DNA of 22,310 nucleotides from Actinomycetes bacterium (GCA_023460315.1 JAEWQO010000134.1:1-22310); one strand, 5' to 3'. Shown: positions 8,642 through 15,903, counted from the stretch's first letter. Numbers and translations: made by a program. The notes: a model not told the origin generated them from the sequence alone.

Positions 8642-10072
8642 CTAAAGGGTTTGACGCTGGTCTTCGATCAGGGTGATCAATTCTTGCCTTGAATGGATAT
8701 CAAGCTTCCTATACAAGTTCTTTGAATGGCTTTGGACCGTGCTTGTGGATATGACCAGGCATTCTGCAATGTAGGAGACGCTCCTGCCCTGTGCTGTGAG
8801 GATCATGATTTCGGTCTCTCTTTTTGTCAGCTGATGGCGGTCGGCGATGTTTTGGCACGCTCGCTTCCATCGAGGCAAGACATCTTGACTTCCCTTGAGC
8901 AGCCCCCAGGATGTTTCGATGTCCTTTTGATTGAACGTGATGGTCAAGATAACAATGAGCAAGAAAACAAGCACTGCGGAAATGATGCTCAGGTGTTGGA
9001 ACGCGAAGTCGTAAAGCATGATGCCCAATATGTTGCCAAGGATGACGCCTCCATCCAATCCAAGTCTGAAACCGCAGAAGATATGGGTGGTGTCTGAGCC
9101 GCTTTCCGACGACACGGACGAAAGTCTGATCCATATAAGCACGTCAAAGAGGCTGTAGCCAAGTCTAGCAAAGAAAAAGGCAATGAGTCGTTCAGTGCTG
9201 CTGAAAAGAGGAAGCAAAAGAAAGCCCAGCCCCATCAGGGGCAGGATGACCCAATAGGCATTCCTGAAGTTTATTCCTTGTCTTGCTGCCACGGTCATAA
9301 CGGCGATGATCAGCGTCACAATCGCATCGGCGACCAAAATTGCGCTCATCGCATAGGTGACCGTTCCTGAGGTGAGAAGAACGAGATTCATGATGAAGCC
9401 AAAAGAAAGCCCACAAGCAAAAAGACCGACCATGAGCTTGAAGGGAAAGTGCGCAAAACAAGGTTCGGCCCCTTCTGCGTGTCGCGCAGCCGTTGTGTTT
9501 GCGCAATACAGCAACAAGGCAGAGAGCAAAGGCAGGGCAGAAACCACCGCCGTGGTGGCAATGGTTTCGAGATTTGCCGTGACCAGACAGGTGACGATGG
9601 CGATCAGAAGCGAGAGAGCGATTCTGACGCTCGCCCTTTTTGCATCGATCGACCCGTAGAGCTTGCCCCAATACACGAGAAGAAAGCCGGTTCCAAAGCC
9701 TGTGGCCAGCGATCCTGAGATAAATATTACAAAGTTATCAAGCGTTGCGGTGGTGAGAAGGGTTCCGAGGGAGGCAATAAAACCGGAGGCGAAGAGGATA
9801 GGGCCTAGCCGCTTTGGTTTGATGACGCGAAAAGCGAAAAAGAAGACAGCGAAGACGGCCAAGGCTCCGAGAAGTGAAAGGACAGTCTTTATCTGCAAGT
9901 CTGCAGAAGGGCTGCCCAGATTTGCAGCGAGCGAGGTGCGGAAAAACAGTGAATAAATCCATGCCCAATAAAAGCCAATTCCCAAAAATGAAAAGCGGAT
10001 CAAGAGGGCATGGGGCGAGCCGTCGTTTCCCCGGACGCGTTCGGTCATCTTTCTCCTGAACTCCCCTTGCAT
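8642..10072 (-). CDS. Polytopic membrane LuxR-family transcriptional regulator
   Basis: The 476-residue regulator has about twelve hydrophobic helices (residues 20-400) resembling a degenerate major-facilitator fold, and ends in a LuxR-type helix-turn-helix (about 413-470: LTKRETEIMILTAQG, then TVQSHSKNLYRKLDIHSRQEL). Membrane LuxR proteins of this architecture are known in Eggerthella, where several control neighbouring reductase operons in response to the substrate. There is no receiver or autoinducer domain; sensing is presumably through the membrane part. It is convergent with the molybdoenzyme operon, which is its likely target, but it is also divergent from the ucpA cluster. A second in-frame ATG at 10048 has AGGAGA just upstream and is an alternative start. 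Confidence 0.92.
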   Translation of the reverse strand: MQGEFRRKMTERVRGNDGSPHALLIRFSFLGIGFYWAWIYSLFFRTSLAANLGSPSADLQIKTVLSLLGALAVFAVFFFAFRVIKPKRLGPILFASGFIASLGTLLTTATLDNFVIFISGSLATGFGTGFLLVYWGKLYGSIDAKRASVRIALSLLIAIVTCLVTANLETIATTAVVSALPLLSALLLYCANTTAARHAEGAEPCFAHFPFKLMVGLFACGLSFGFIMNLVLLTSGTVTYAMSAILVADAIVTLIIAVMTVAARQGINFRNAYWVILPLMGLGFLLLPLFSSTERLIAFFFARLGYSLFDVLIWIRLSSVSSESGSDTTHIFCGFRLGLDGGVILGNILGIMLYDFAFQHLSIISAVLVFLLIVILTITFNQKDIETSWGLLKGSQDVLPRWKRACQNIADRHQLTKRETEIMILTAQGRSVSYIAECLVISTSTVQSHSKNLYRKLDIHSRQELITLIEDQRQTL

Positions 10073-10287
10073 TGTTGAAATCCCCTTTTCATATCAAAGC
10101 CGGAAAAGCAATCATTCGAGATATCATTCAGACAAGGTAAATGCTGTTTGATGACTTTTGGGCCTGATACTTTTACAGACAATATTGTACTGCATTTGCC
10201 TTTTGGCTGATGTTTCACTTGTGATCCAAAAGTGGAAAATGAGTCGATGGGCTCTTGTGGGACAGGGTGGCTGAATTGAAGTTGCAA

Positions 10288-10317
10288 TTGCCGTATTGCT
10301 GCCCATTGCGTGATAAT
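10288..10317 (+). promoter_or_regulatory. Candidate sigma-70 type promoter of the ucpA cluster
   Basis: TTGCCG at 10288-10293 and GATAAT at 10312-10317 are separated by 18 bp. They match four and five of six consensus positions. The start point would be near 10324, upstream of the inverted repeat at 10358. An alternative -10, TACTAT at 10374-10379, has no convincing -35. Confidence 0.35.
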
Positions 10318-10357
10318 TGCACTAGAGAATGCCACCTATCAAATGGTTCAGATAATG

Positions 10358-10376
10358 GTATGTAAATGGTACATAC
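10358..10376. promoter_or_regulatory. Candidate operator: perfect inverted repeat GTATGTA-N5-TACATAC
   Basis: The two 7-base arms (10358-10364 and 10370-10376) are exact reverse complements, separated by AATGG. The size and the GT...AC ends are compatible with a dimeric GntR-family operator, and the cluster encodes such a regulator. The right arm overlaps the -10-like TACTAT at 10374-10379. I noticed no second copy in the window, so the link to the GntR protein is inference. Confidence 0.45.
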
Positions 10377-10452
10377 TATGGTCTGCCGTCGTATTTAACT
10401 CCCACGAAACTATCGTGATAAGCCAGCGTAACAATCTTTCGTTTACATAAAA

Positions 10453-10503
10453 GGGTCGTTCGTTCGTGCGGTTTTGCCGCTCTTTCCATGCGAACGGCTT
10501 TTT
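10453..10503 (+). promoter_or_regulatory. Terminator-like hairpin in the ucpA leader (possible attenuator)
   Basis: GGGTCGTTCG (10453-10462) can pair with CGAACGGCTT (10491-10500) using several G-U pairs. Within it GCGG (10468-10471) pairs with CCGC (10477-10480). A run of five T follows the stem core (10499-10503), ending 32 bases before the ucpA start codon. A register-shifted outer stem (10461-10466 with 10491-10496) is also possible, which would allow alternative folds. Confidence 0.35.
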
Positions 10504-10535
10504 GGCAGTCGAAGGTAAACGAAGGAGTCTTTTCT

Positions 10536-11327
10536 ATGGGAAAACTTGATGGCAAGGTCGCCGTCATCACCGGAGCCTCGAAAGGCATAGGTCGCGGCAT
10601 AGCCCGCGTTTTTGCCGAGCAAGGCGCCCAAGTGGTCATGGCGGCGCGTGGCGAGGAGATTCTGGCATATGCCGCCGAGTTGAGCGCTGAAGGGTTTGAG
10701 GCGAAAGGCGTGCAATGCGATGTGAGCAATTATGACAGCTGCAGGGCACTTGCCCATGCGGCCGTGAAGGCCTATGGCAAAATCGACATCCTCGACTGCA
10801 ACGCAGGCATATGCGTTTTAGGCGATTTCCTTGCCGAAGACGATCAGTGGCGGGATTCTCACATCGACATCAATATCAAGGGCGTGTGGAATGCCTGCAA
10901 GGCAGTCCTTCCCCATCTTGTCGAATCGGGTGAGGGCGCGATCGTCATCACCAGTTCGGTGACGGGTGACCTGGTTGCGGATCCTGGAGAGGTTGCCTAT
11001 GCGACCACAAAGGCGGCGCTCATCGGTTTTGGCAAAGCTCTCGCACGGGAGGTTGCTGACAAGGGTGTGCGGGTGAACTGCATATGTCCCGGCTATATCC
11101 GAACGCCTCTCGTTGAGGGCATGGCCGAACAGTCGGATCCCGGCAATCCAGAGCGGGCCATCGATGCCATTGCAGCCGCCGTCCCGCTCGGCCGTTTGGG
11201 CACTCCTCGTGAATGCGGCGAGCTGTGCGCCTTTTTGGCATCCTCCGAGGCAAGCTACCTGACTGGTGCGCAGGTGGTCATCGATGGAGGGTCGACGTTG
11301 CCCGAAACCTCGTCGATGGGAAACTGA
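10536..11327 (+). CDS. ucpA: UcpA-like short-chain dehydrogenase/reductase
   Basis: This 263-residue NAD(P)-dependent SDR interconverts an alcohol and a carbonyl on an unknown substrate. It has the Rossmann motif TGASKGIG (residues 12-19), a CNAG variant of NNAG (88-91), Ser141 and the catalytic YATTK (Tyr155, Lys159). The match to E. coli UcpA, as I recall it, is close throughout, including HIDINIKGVWN, SSVTGDLVADPGE and the C-terminal DGGSTLPET. UcpA has no settled substrate; it has been linked to furan-aldehyde tolerance. I chose ATG 10536 for the GAAGGAG eight bases upstream and because it matches the family N-terminus MGKLDGK. It is the first gene of the cluster and ends one base before the kinase start codon. 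Confidence 0.93.
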   Translation: MGKLDGKVAVITGASKGIGRGIARVFAEQGAQVVMAARGEEILAYAAELSAEGFEAKGVQCDVSNYDSCRALAHAAVKAYGKIDILDCNAGICVLGDFLAEDDQWRDSHIDINIKGVWNACKAVLPHLVESGEGAIVITSSVTGDLVADPGEVAYATTKAALIGFGKALAREVADKGVRVNCICPGYIRTPLVEGMAEQSDPGNPERAIDAIAAAVPLGRLGTPRECGELCAFLASSEASYLTGAQVVIDGGSTLPETSSMGN

Positions 11328-11328
11328 C

Positions 11329-12318
11329 ATGGCTCAGGGAACCAAACTGTTCGACGAAGTGGCCCAGGCGGCCGTTAGGCGCTATTCCTTCAAGGATGAT
11401 GTCGCCCAGCTGCTCACCTTTTCTGAAAATTACACTTATCTGATCATCGATCCTCAGACGGGGGCCAAAGACGGAGTCCTGCGTGTGAGCCGTCCGGGGT
11501 ACCACACGCTTCTTGAGCTTGAAAGCGAGATGGATTGGCTCCGCCAGATAAACGACTACACTCCCTTGCTGGTGGCCAATCCGCTGCCCGCCCTCGACGG
11601 AAGCTATATCCAGCAAATTGAATCATCTTCTGGTGAGACATGCTACTGCGTGATCTGCGAGTTCCTTGAGGGAGAGGCGCCCGACGAAAGCGACGCTGAG
11701 CGTCTCGTGGGATATTTCAGCCAGCTTGGAGAGACAACAGCCTACCTCCACCGTCAGACGGAGATATGGAACGGCGCCGCACGCCTCGATCGCATAAGCT
11801 GGGACTATGACCATATCATAGGCAGCCAAGGAGAGTGGGGCCCCTGGCAAGACTTCGAAGGCCTGTCTCAAGACGATAAGTCAGACCTCGCACGATGCTG
11901 TGACGTGATCAAAGGTCGTCTCGACCGCTATGGCAAAACTTCCCACAATTACGGACTCATTCATGCCGATCTGCGCCTTGCGAATCTCATTGTCGACCGA
12001 GGGCAAGTCAAGGTCATCGATTTTGATGACTGTGGATTTGGCTGGCGCCTTCATGATCTGGCATCGGCTCTGAGTTTCATTGAGACCTCCGATCAGGTTG
12101 CCGCCCTCGTCAATGCTTGGCTTGATGGATATCGCAACGTGCTTCCCTTCACCGACACGGACTTTGAAGAGATAGACACCTTCATCATGATGCGCCGCCT
12201 CCAATTGACGGCTTGGCTGGCGAGCCACAGCCGGTCAGATCCGGTCAAAGAGCTGTGTGAAGGGTGGGCCGAAGGAACGATGCAACTCGCCACGCGATAT
12301 TTGAGCGTATTCGGCTGA
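11329..12318 (+). CDS. APH-fold small-molecule kinase (phosphotransferase family)
   Basis: The 329-residue cytoplasmic kinase has the aminoglycoside-phosphotransferase/choline-kinase fold. The catalytic loop is IHADLRLANL (His212, Asp214, Asn219) and the metal-binding segment is VIDFDD (Asp231), followed by GFGWRLHDLASAL. The family phosphorylates hydroxyl groups of small substrates such as choline, ethanolamine, hydroxylysine and homoserine, as well as drugs. The operon context points to a metabolic rather than a resistance role. The start at 11329 lies one base after the ucpA stop, so the pair is translationally coupled and probably acts on the same compound. Nothing identifies the substrate. 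A 265-bp gap then separates it from the permease. Confidence 0.85.
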   Translation: MAQGTKLFDEVAQAAVRRYSFKDDVAQLLTFSENYTYLIIDPQTGAKDGVLRVSRPGYHTLLELESEMDWLRQINDYTPLLVANPLPALDGSYIQQIESSSGETCYCVICEFLEGEAPDESDAERLVGYFSQLGETTAYLHRQTEIWNGAARLDRISWDYDHIIGSQGEWGPWQDFEGLSQDDKSDLARCCDVIKGRLDRYGKTSHNYGLIHADLRLANLIVDRGQVKVIDFDDCGFGWRLHDLASALSFIETSDQVAALVNAWLDGYRNVLPFTDTDFEEIDTFIMMRRLQLTAWLASHSRSDPVKELCEGWAEGTMQLATRYLSVFG

Positions 12319-12411
12319 TGATCGGTCGCGGCGGCACCTCTGGCCCCGTCACTCGGCGCGGTCTCATGGTGAAGACAATGATGAGAACGGAACAAATGGT
12401 TTGGAATTGGT

Positions 12412-12440
12412 TTGAAAAAACGCAGGTCAAACGTTTAACA
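12412..12440 (+). promoter_or_regulatory. Weak candidate promoter upstream of the permease gene
   Basis: TTGAAA (12412-12417) is followed after exactly 17 bp by TTAACA (12435-12440). The 265-bp gap between kinase and permease (12319-12583) holds no convincing gene or terminator, so a second promoter here is plausible. The -10 element is poor. Confidence 0.25.
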
Positions 12441-12583
12441 CGTCTGAAATCTCTGTGTTGGAGAAGCGAAACATCTCACTGGCTTAATACAGGAGTGTAA
12501 GCGGCAGTCTTCCTTTCTCCCTACGGAAGGGCGAGGGAACTCCATTGTCGGATGAGAAAAAGAAGAGAAAGGAAGGTAAAAAG

Positions 12584-14020
12584 ATGTCTGATGTTGAAAC
12601 CATCGAGTCAGCCGGAGAACAGGCGGCGGGCAATGGGCTGAAAAAGACGCTCAAGTTGCTCTACGTCTATACGTTGGCGACGGGCGCTATCTTTACCTTT
12701 ATGTGCTATTGGGACGGCATATTCATGTCGTATTGCGGTCCGGCGACATTTTTGGGCTTTATTCTGATGACGCTCATGGTTTTGCCGATTGGGTTTGTTT
12801 ATTCGGAGTTGTCTACCATGTTGCCAAGCACCGGGTCATGCCTGGTGTTCAATACGGTTGGCATCAACAAACATGCCGGTTTCTGGTCCGCCTGGCTCAT
12901 CATGTGTGCCTGGCTTGCTGTTCCTGCTGCAGGCATGTTCGGCATCATAGACTGGCTTAACTGGCAGTTTTTCGACAATGGGATCGGAGATCAGACGGCC
13001 GTTTTCATAGGTGCTGCGGTGCTTTGCATCTGGTGCATCATTTCCCTTTGCAAGAACATCGTTGCCGGCCGTGTGCAGACGGTGATGTTGTTTCTTGCGA
13101 TTGGCGGGGTGCTGGTCACGGCCCTTATGCTGTTCTTTAGCGGATCATGGTCCATCGACAATTTCAGCAATTTCTTCGCGAACAGCAACGTTGGCGACTA
13201 TGGTTTGGGATTGGGCTGGGTCATTGGCTGCGCGTTTCTCATCACTCCCTACTTTGGTTTTGAATGCGTTCCTGCCATGGTCGAGGAGGGCAACTTTCCC
13301 ATCAAGGACCAAAAGAAGGCAATATTGGGTTCCGTCGTCACGTGTGGCGCGGTGTATGCCGTCTTTTATTTTGCGCTGGCTGGTTGTATGGATTGGAGCA
13401 CCTATGCGTTTGACGGTTCTCCCTTCATCACGTTCGACACGTTGGCTGCAGTCTATGGCGACACGCCATGGATATCGGCATTTTGCGTGTTTGTTGGTGT
13501 GACGGGTGTTCTTCTTCCCATCTGCACTTCGGTTTTGGGTTTCTGGTATTCAGCCGCACGCATGATCTTTGCGATGGGGCGGCAGAATTTTCTTCCGTCC
13601 GTATTTGCAAAATGCAACCGCTATGGACAGCCAATCCTTCCCAACATCCTCATTCTGTTCATCTCGATTGGGTTTCTGACCATGTCGTCGATCACGGCGT
13701 TTTTCGACCTGATGGCCTTTGCCTGCGCGCTGTGCTACGCCATCTCTTCCATTTCCGCCATTCGCTTGCAAATAAAGCATCCTGAATGGGAGCGTCCCTA
13801 TCGATGCAGCATGGCCACGAAAATAGCCTCGCTTGTGATTGCCCTTGTCGTATCCATTTTTTGCACGATTGGAATCGGTTCGGAAACTTGGATGGGCTTC
13901 TTGGGCTATATGGCGGTTGGCCTAGTTCTTTGGGTGGGAATGCTCGTTTTCAAGTGGAGCAAAGAAAACGAGCATTCGCATGTCTGGATGAAAACTCCCG
14001 AAGGCGCGAAGCAGTTTTAA
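12584..14020 (+). CDS. APC-superfamily amino-acid/amine permease
   Basis: This 478-residue integral membrane protein has about twelve helices and probably takes up an amino acid, amine or amino sugar conjugate. APC signatures are visible: PIGFVYSELSTMLPSTGS in helix 2, PYFGFECVPAMVEEGNFP in helix 6 and the cytoplasmic RMIFAMGRQNFLPSVFAKCNRYGQP. I chose ATG 12584 because GGAAGG lies seven bases upstream; an in-frame TTG at 12545 would add a lysine-rich 13-residue extension with no clear ribosome-binding site. It is preceded by the SDR and kinase genes and followed by a P-II gene. The combination of permease, kinase and UTRA regulator recalls the fructoselysine (frl) operon in outline only, since the kinase belongs to another family. 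Confidence 0.9.
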   Translation: MSDVETIESAGEQAAGNGLKKTLKLLYVYTLATGAIFTFMCYWDGIFMSYCGPATFLGFILMTLMVLPIGFVYSELSTMLPSTGSCLVFNTVGINKHAGFWSAWLIMCAWLAVPAAGMFGIIDWLNWQFFDNGIGDQTAVFIGAAVLCIWCIISLCKNIVAGRVQTVMLFLAIGGVLVTALMLFFSGSWSIDNFSNFFANSNVGDYGLGLGWVIGCAFLITPYFGFECVPAMVEEGNFPIKDQKKAILGSVVTCGAVYAVFYFALAGCMDWSTYAFDGSPFITFDTLAAVYGDTPWISAFCVFVGVTGVLLPICTSVLGFWYSAARMIFAMGRQNFLPSVFAKCNRYGQPILPNILILFISIGFLTMSSITAFFDLMAFACALCYAISSISAIRLQIKHPEWERPYRCSMATKIASLVIALVVSIFCTIGIGSETWMGFLGYMAVGLVLWVGMLVFKWSKENEHSHVWMKTPEGAKQF

Positions 14021-14053
14021 CCGTGTGAAGAGGGCGGTTGAAGATCATGTGGC

Positions 14054-14083
14054 GCTGCCGACGCGTTTTGGCGTGTCGGCAGC
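14054..14083 (+). terminator. Strong hairpin between permease and P-II genes (attenuator or partial terminator)
   Basis: GCTGCCGACGCG pairs with the segment ending GTCGGCAGC, giving about 12 bp including one G-U pair and a 6-base loop (TTTTGG). TTATGTCTT follows, which is moderately U-rich. It ends ten bases before the P-II ribosome-binding site, so it may lower P-II expression relative to the permease or protect the upstream mRNA. Confidence 0.55.
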
Positions 14084-14104
14084 TTATGTCTTGGGAGGAA
14101 GAAT

Positions 14105-14446
14105 ATGCAAGAAGTCGAGTTCATCATCAATGCTGAAAAGTTGGAAAAGCTCAAAGGCATCCTTGACGCCCATGGTAAAAATGGCGTCTCGATCACGTTT
14201 ATGATGGGCTACGGTCACCAGCGCGGCCAAAGCCAGGTCTATCGACGGGAGGAGTGCCCCGGCATCAATCTGCTGCCCAAAGTGAGCGTGCGCACGGTCA
14301 TCCTTGACGATTTGGTTGATCCCCTGATCGATGACGTCGTTTGTCAGTTGGGAGACGAGTCGTTCGGCGATGGCAAAATATTTGTTCGCGATATAGCAAA
14401 AGCGGTGCGCATCCGTACTAATGACCGGAATGAGGCCGCACTATGA
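14105..14446 (+). CDS. P-II family signalling protein with atypical T-loop
   Basis: The 113-residue protein matches GlnB/GlnK from end to end: GYGHQRGQSQVYR at the start of the T-loop (Gln39, Tyr46), LLPKV (Lys59), the nucleotide-binding B-loop GDGKIF (88-93) and RIRT at 102-105. P-II trimers bind ATP, ADP and usually 2-oxoglutarate, and dock their T-loops on transporters or enzymes. Here the T-loop is one residue longer and the Tyr51 position is Cys, so the usual uridylylation or adenylylation site is absent. The neighbour is an APC permease, not AmtB, suggesting that it gates this permease. GGGAGGAAG lies just before the ATG. The 2-oxoglutarate-contacting Gln and Lys seem conserved. Confidence 0.9.
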   Translation: MQEVEFIINAEKLEKLKGILDAHGKNGVSITFMMGYGHQRGQSQVYRREECPGINLLPKVSVRTVILDDLVDPLIDDVVCQLGDESFGDGKIFVRDIAKAVRIRTNDRNEAAL

Positions 14447-14477
14447 TGCGGCACTGAGCAAGAAGGAGGCACAGATT

Positions 14478-14609
14478 GTGAGCTTGCCCTTAACTTTGCG
14501 GTTGACGCGGTGCGAACCAAGTATGCGGCTATGTCCGGGACTCGCCGGAAGCCATTGCTCAATCCTTGGCGCCTGCGTCTGCCTTTCGGTTGTCGAGGTG
14601 TGCCAGTGA
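14478..14609 (+). CDS. Small Cys-rich ORF overlapping the gntR start (possible leader peptide)
   Basis: A GTG at 14478 is preceded by AAGGAGG (14463-14469), the best ribosome-binding site in this part of the window. The frame runs 43 codons to a TGA at 14607-14609. That stop overlaps the GTG start of the GntR gene (GTGA), so translation of the two could be coupled. The predicted peptide has six cysteines and no recognisable domain. I do not recognise it. It could be a regulatory leader peptide, or merely a device that delivers ribosomes to gntR. It may equally be chance. Confidence 0.4.
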   Translation: MSLPLTLRLTRCEPSMRLCPGLAGSHCSILGACVCLSVVEVCQ

Positions 14610-15445
14610 GCGCGTTAGCTTCCTACAGCCCTGTCGTTTTTCAGACGATCGACGACATCCATGACCTTATCGAGCATGAGGAGATGTTGCTGGGGGGCAG
14701 GCTTCCTTCCGAGCGCGCCTTGGCTGAGCGCCTTGGCGTGTCTCGTTCGACGGTTCGCATGGCTTTTGTCCATATGCGCAATGCCGGAGAATTGGAAATT
14801 CGGCGTGGACGTAACGGTGGAGCGTTCATTGTTGACGGAGATCATTTTTGGGAACATCTCAACGGAATGAACGTGCGCAGCAAGTCGAGTCGTTTGATTG
14901 ACCGGCAGGCCGGATCGGCTGAGGGCTTTTCAAATACGCTCGCCGCGCAGGGCGTAAAGTATGAAACAAGGGTCTTGAGCGCAGTCCGTGACATCTGTTC
15001 TGCCAGCATATGCGAACAGTTTGGAATAGAGGGACGCAGGGAGTTGTTCCGCATCGAGCGTGTGCGCGCTTCGGACGAGGGTCCGGTCTCCTTCGAGCAA
15101 ACCTATATTGACCCCCGTAGGTTCCCCTATTTTCTTCAACTCGATCTGTCTCAATCGATATATGACCTTTTGCGTGAAACGTGCACGGTGCGCATGGAAC
15201 GTGTTGAGGAACGGGTGGACGTTGTGGGGGCCCGTGGCAAAAGCGAGCGCTTCTTGGGAGTTGAGCCTGGCTACCCCCTTATGAGGGTTGTCTCGAAGGC
15301 GATGGATGGAAGGGACGGGGTCGTGGTGGTCTCAAAGGATTGCTATAAAGCGGATCGGGTGTGCCTGTCTATCGTCAATGACATGCGTTCGCGAGGGTCG
15401 TCGTCTTCCCCTGAAGCTTCAGAGACTGAAAGCGAAGGTCGGTAA
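14606..15445 (+). CDS. GntR-family transcriptional regulator with UTRA domain (HutC subfamily)
   Basis: The 279-residue DNA-binding regulator has an N-terminal winged helix (about residues 10-75: GGRLPSERALAERLGVSRSTVRMAF, split here by the conserved LPSER and SRSTVR motifs) and a C-terminal UTRA ligand-binding domain (about 100-265) with FRIERVRASDEGPVSFEQTYIDP. UTRA domains bind small effectors, often phosphosugars or amino-acid derivatives. It is probably the local repressor of the ucpA-kinase-permease-P-II cluster. I chose GTG 14606 because GAGGTG lies six bases upstream and the helix-turn-helix domain then begins at the usual distance; an ATG at 14510 in frame would add 32 unrelated residues. 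The C-terminal 20 residues are Ser/Glu-rich. Confidence 0.9.
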   Translation: MSALASYSPVVFQTIDDIHDLIEHEEMLLGGRLPSERALAERLGVSRSTVRMAFVHMRNAGELEIRRGRNGGAFIVDGDHFWEHLNGMNVRSKSSRLIDRQAGSAEGFSNTLAAQGVKYETRVLSAVRDICSASICEQFGIEGRRELFRIERVRASDEGPVSFEQTYIDPRRFPYFLQLDLSQSIYDLLRETCTVRMERVEERVDVVGARGKSERFLGVEPGYPLMRVVSKAMDGRDGVVVVSKDCYKADRVCLSIVNDMRSRGSSSSPEASETESEGR

Positions 15446-15489
15446 AGCCGCACGGACGGGTGCGGTTTTCAGAGAAAGGATGTGGTGAC

Positions 15490-15738
15490 ATGTTCGGTGT
15501 TCTTACGGTGATCTGCACGGTTGCGTTGGTGACGTTTGCGGTATCGGGCGCGATGGCTCTTCGGAAGGCTGACGCTTGCGAATCCGCCACGGTGGGCGTG
15601 AGGAAAAAGTCGGTTTCTCGTGCCGGCAAAAGCCCCGCTCCCGTTGGGAAGGCTTTGGGGGTATGGCCAACGTTGGCCTTGGCATCTTTCGCCGTGTTCA
15701 TCATATCCGGTGCAGCTTTTCTGATCATGCGACTTTAG
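15490..15738 (+). CDS. Small two-helix membrane protein of unknown function
   Basis: The 82-residue protein has a hydrophobic helix at residues 2-23, a basic middle (about 25-56, rich in Lys, Arg, Ser and Pro) and a second helix at about 60-80. I do not recognise a family. The ATG at 15490 lies 44 bases after the gntR stop with a weak AAAGGA about 11 bases upstream; an in-frame ATG at 15460 is an alternative. As the last plus-strand gene before a hairpin it could be an accessory to the permease. Both ends hydrophobic with a cationic loop suggests a hairpin-like membrane protein with the loop inside. Confidence 0.6.
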   Translation: MFGVLTVICTVALVTFAVSGAMALRKADACESATVGVRKKSVSRAGKSPAPVGKALGVWPTLALASFAVFIISGAAFLIMRL

Positions 15739-15829
15739 GCATGTCTCTGCTCTCTTCACGCGGTCGTGAGGTTGCCTTTCTGCGTTTTGGCTAGCCTTGC
15801 CTCTGCGAAGCGTCGGAGATGCCGTTTGC

Positions 15830-15860
15830 GATGGCCGTGGCCCGAAGGACCACGGCCATC
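15830..15860. terminator. Perfect 11-bp hairpin between convergent genes
   Basis: GATGGCCGTGG (15830-15840) and CCACGGCCATC (15850-15860) are exact reverse complements with a 9-base loop. There is no U-run on either side, as often seen in high-GC actinobacteria. It lies 92 bases after the small membrane-protein stop and 44 bases beyond the DUF1304 stop on the other strand. The rest of 15739-15903 shows nothing. Confidence 0.65.
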
Positions 15861-15903
15861 GATGCGCTCGGGTGCCTTGAGGCGCTTTGCGTGAGAGGTT
15901 CGC

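Larger units (their letters stand above)
10073..10535. other. 463-bp divergent intergenic region between the LuxR gene and ucpA
   Basis: No ORF here is convincing. The region must hold the promoters of both the minus-strand LuxR gene and the plus-strand ucpA cluster. Visible elements are a perfect 10-bp palindrome ACAATATTGT (10179-10188), a promoter-like TTGCCG (10288-10293) 18 bp before GATAAT (10312-10317), a 7-bp inverted repeat at 10358-10376, a small CACGA/TCGTG hairpin (10403-10417) and a terminator-like hairpin (10453-10503). The ucpA leader would be at least 150 bases long. Confidence 0.6.

Noticed and set aside
11329..12318. Antibiotic-resistance aminoglycoside phosphotransferase
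   Set aside because: The fold is shared, but coupling to a UcpA-like dehydrogenase and the permease context fit metabolism; no resistance-type subfamily sequence is recognised.
12545..12583. TTG start 13 codons upstream for the permease
   Set aside because: It has no ribosome-binding site, while the ATG at 12584 has GGAAGG at good spacing and gives a normal family N-terminus.
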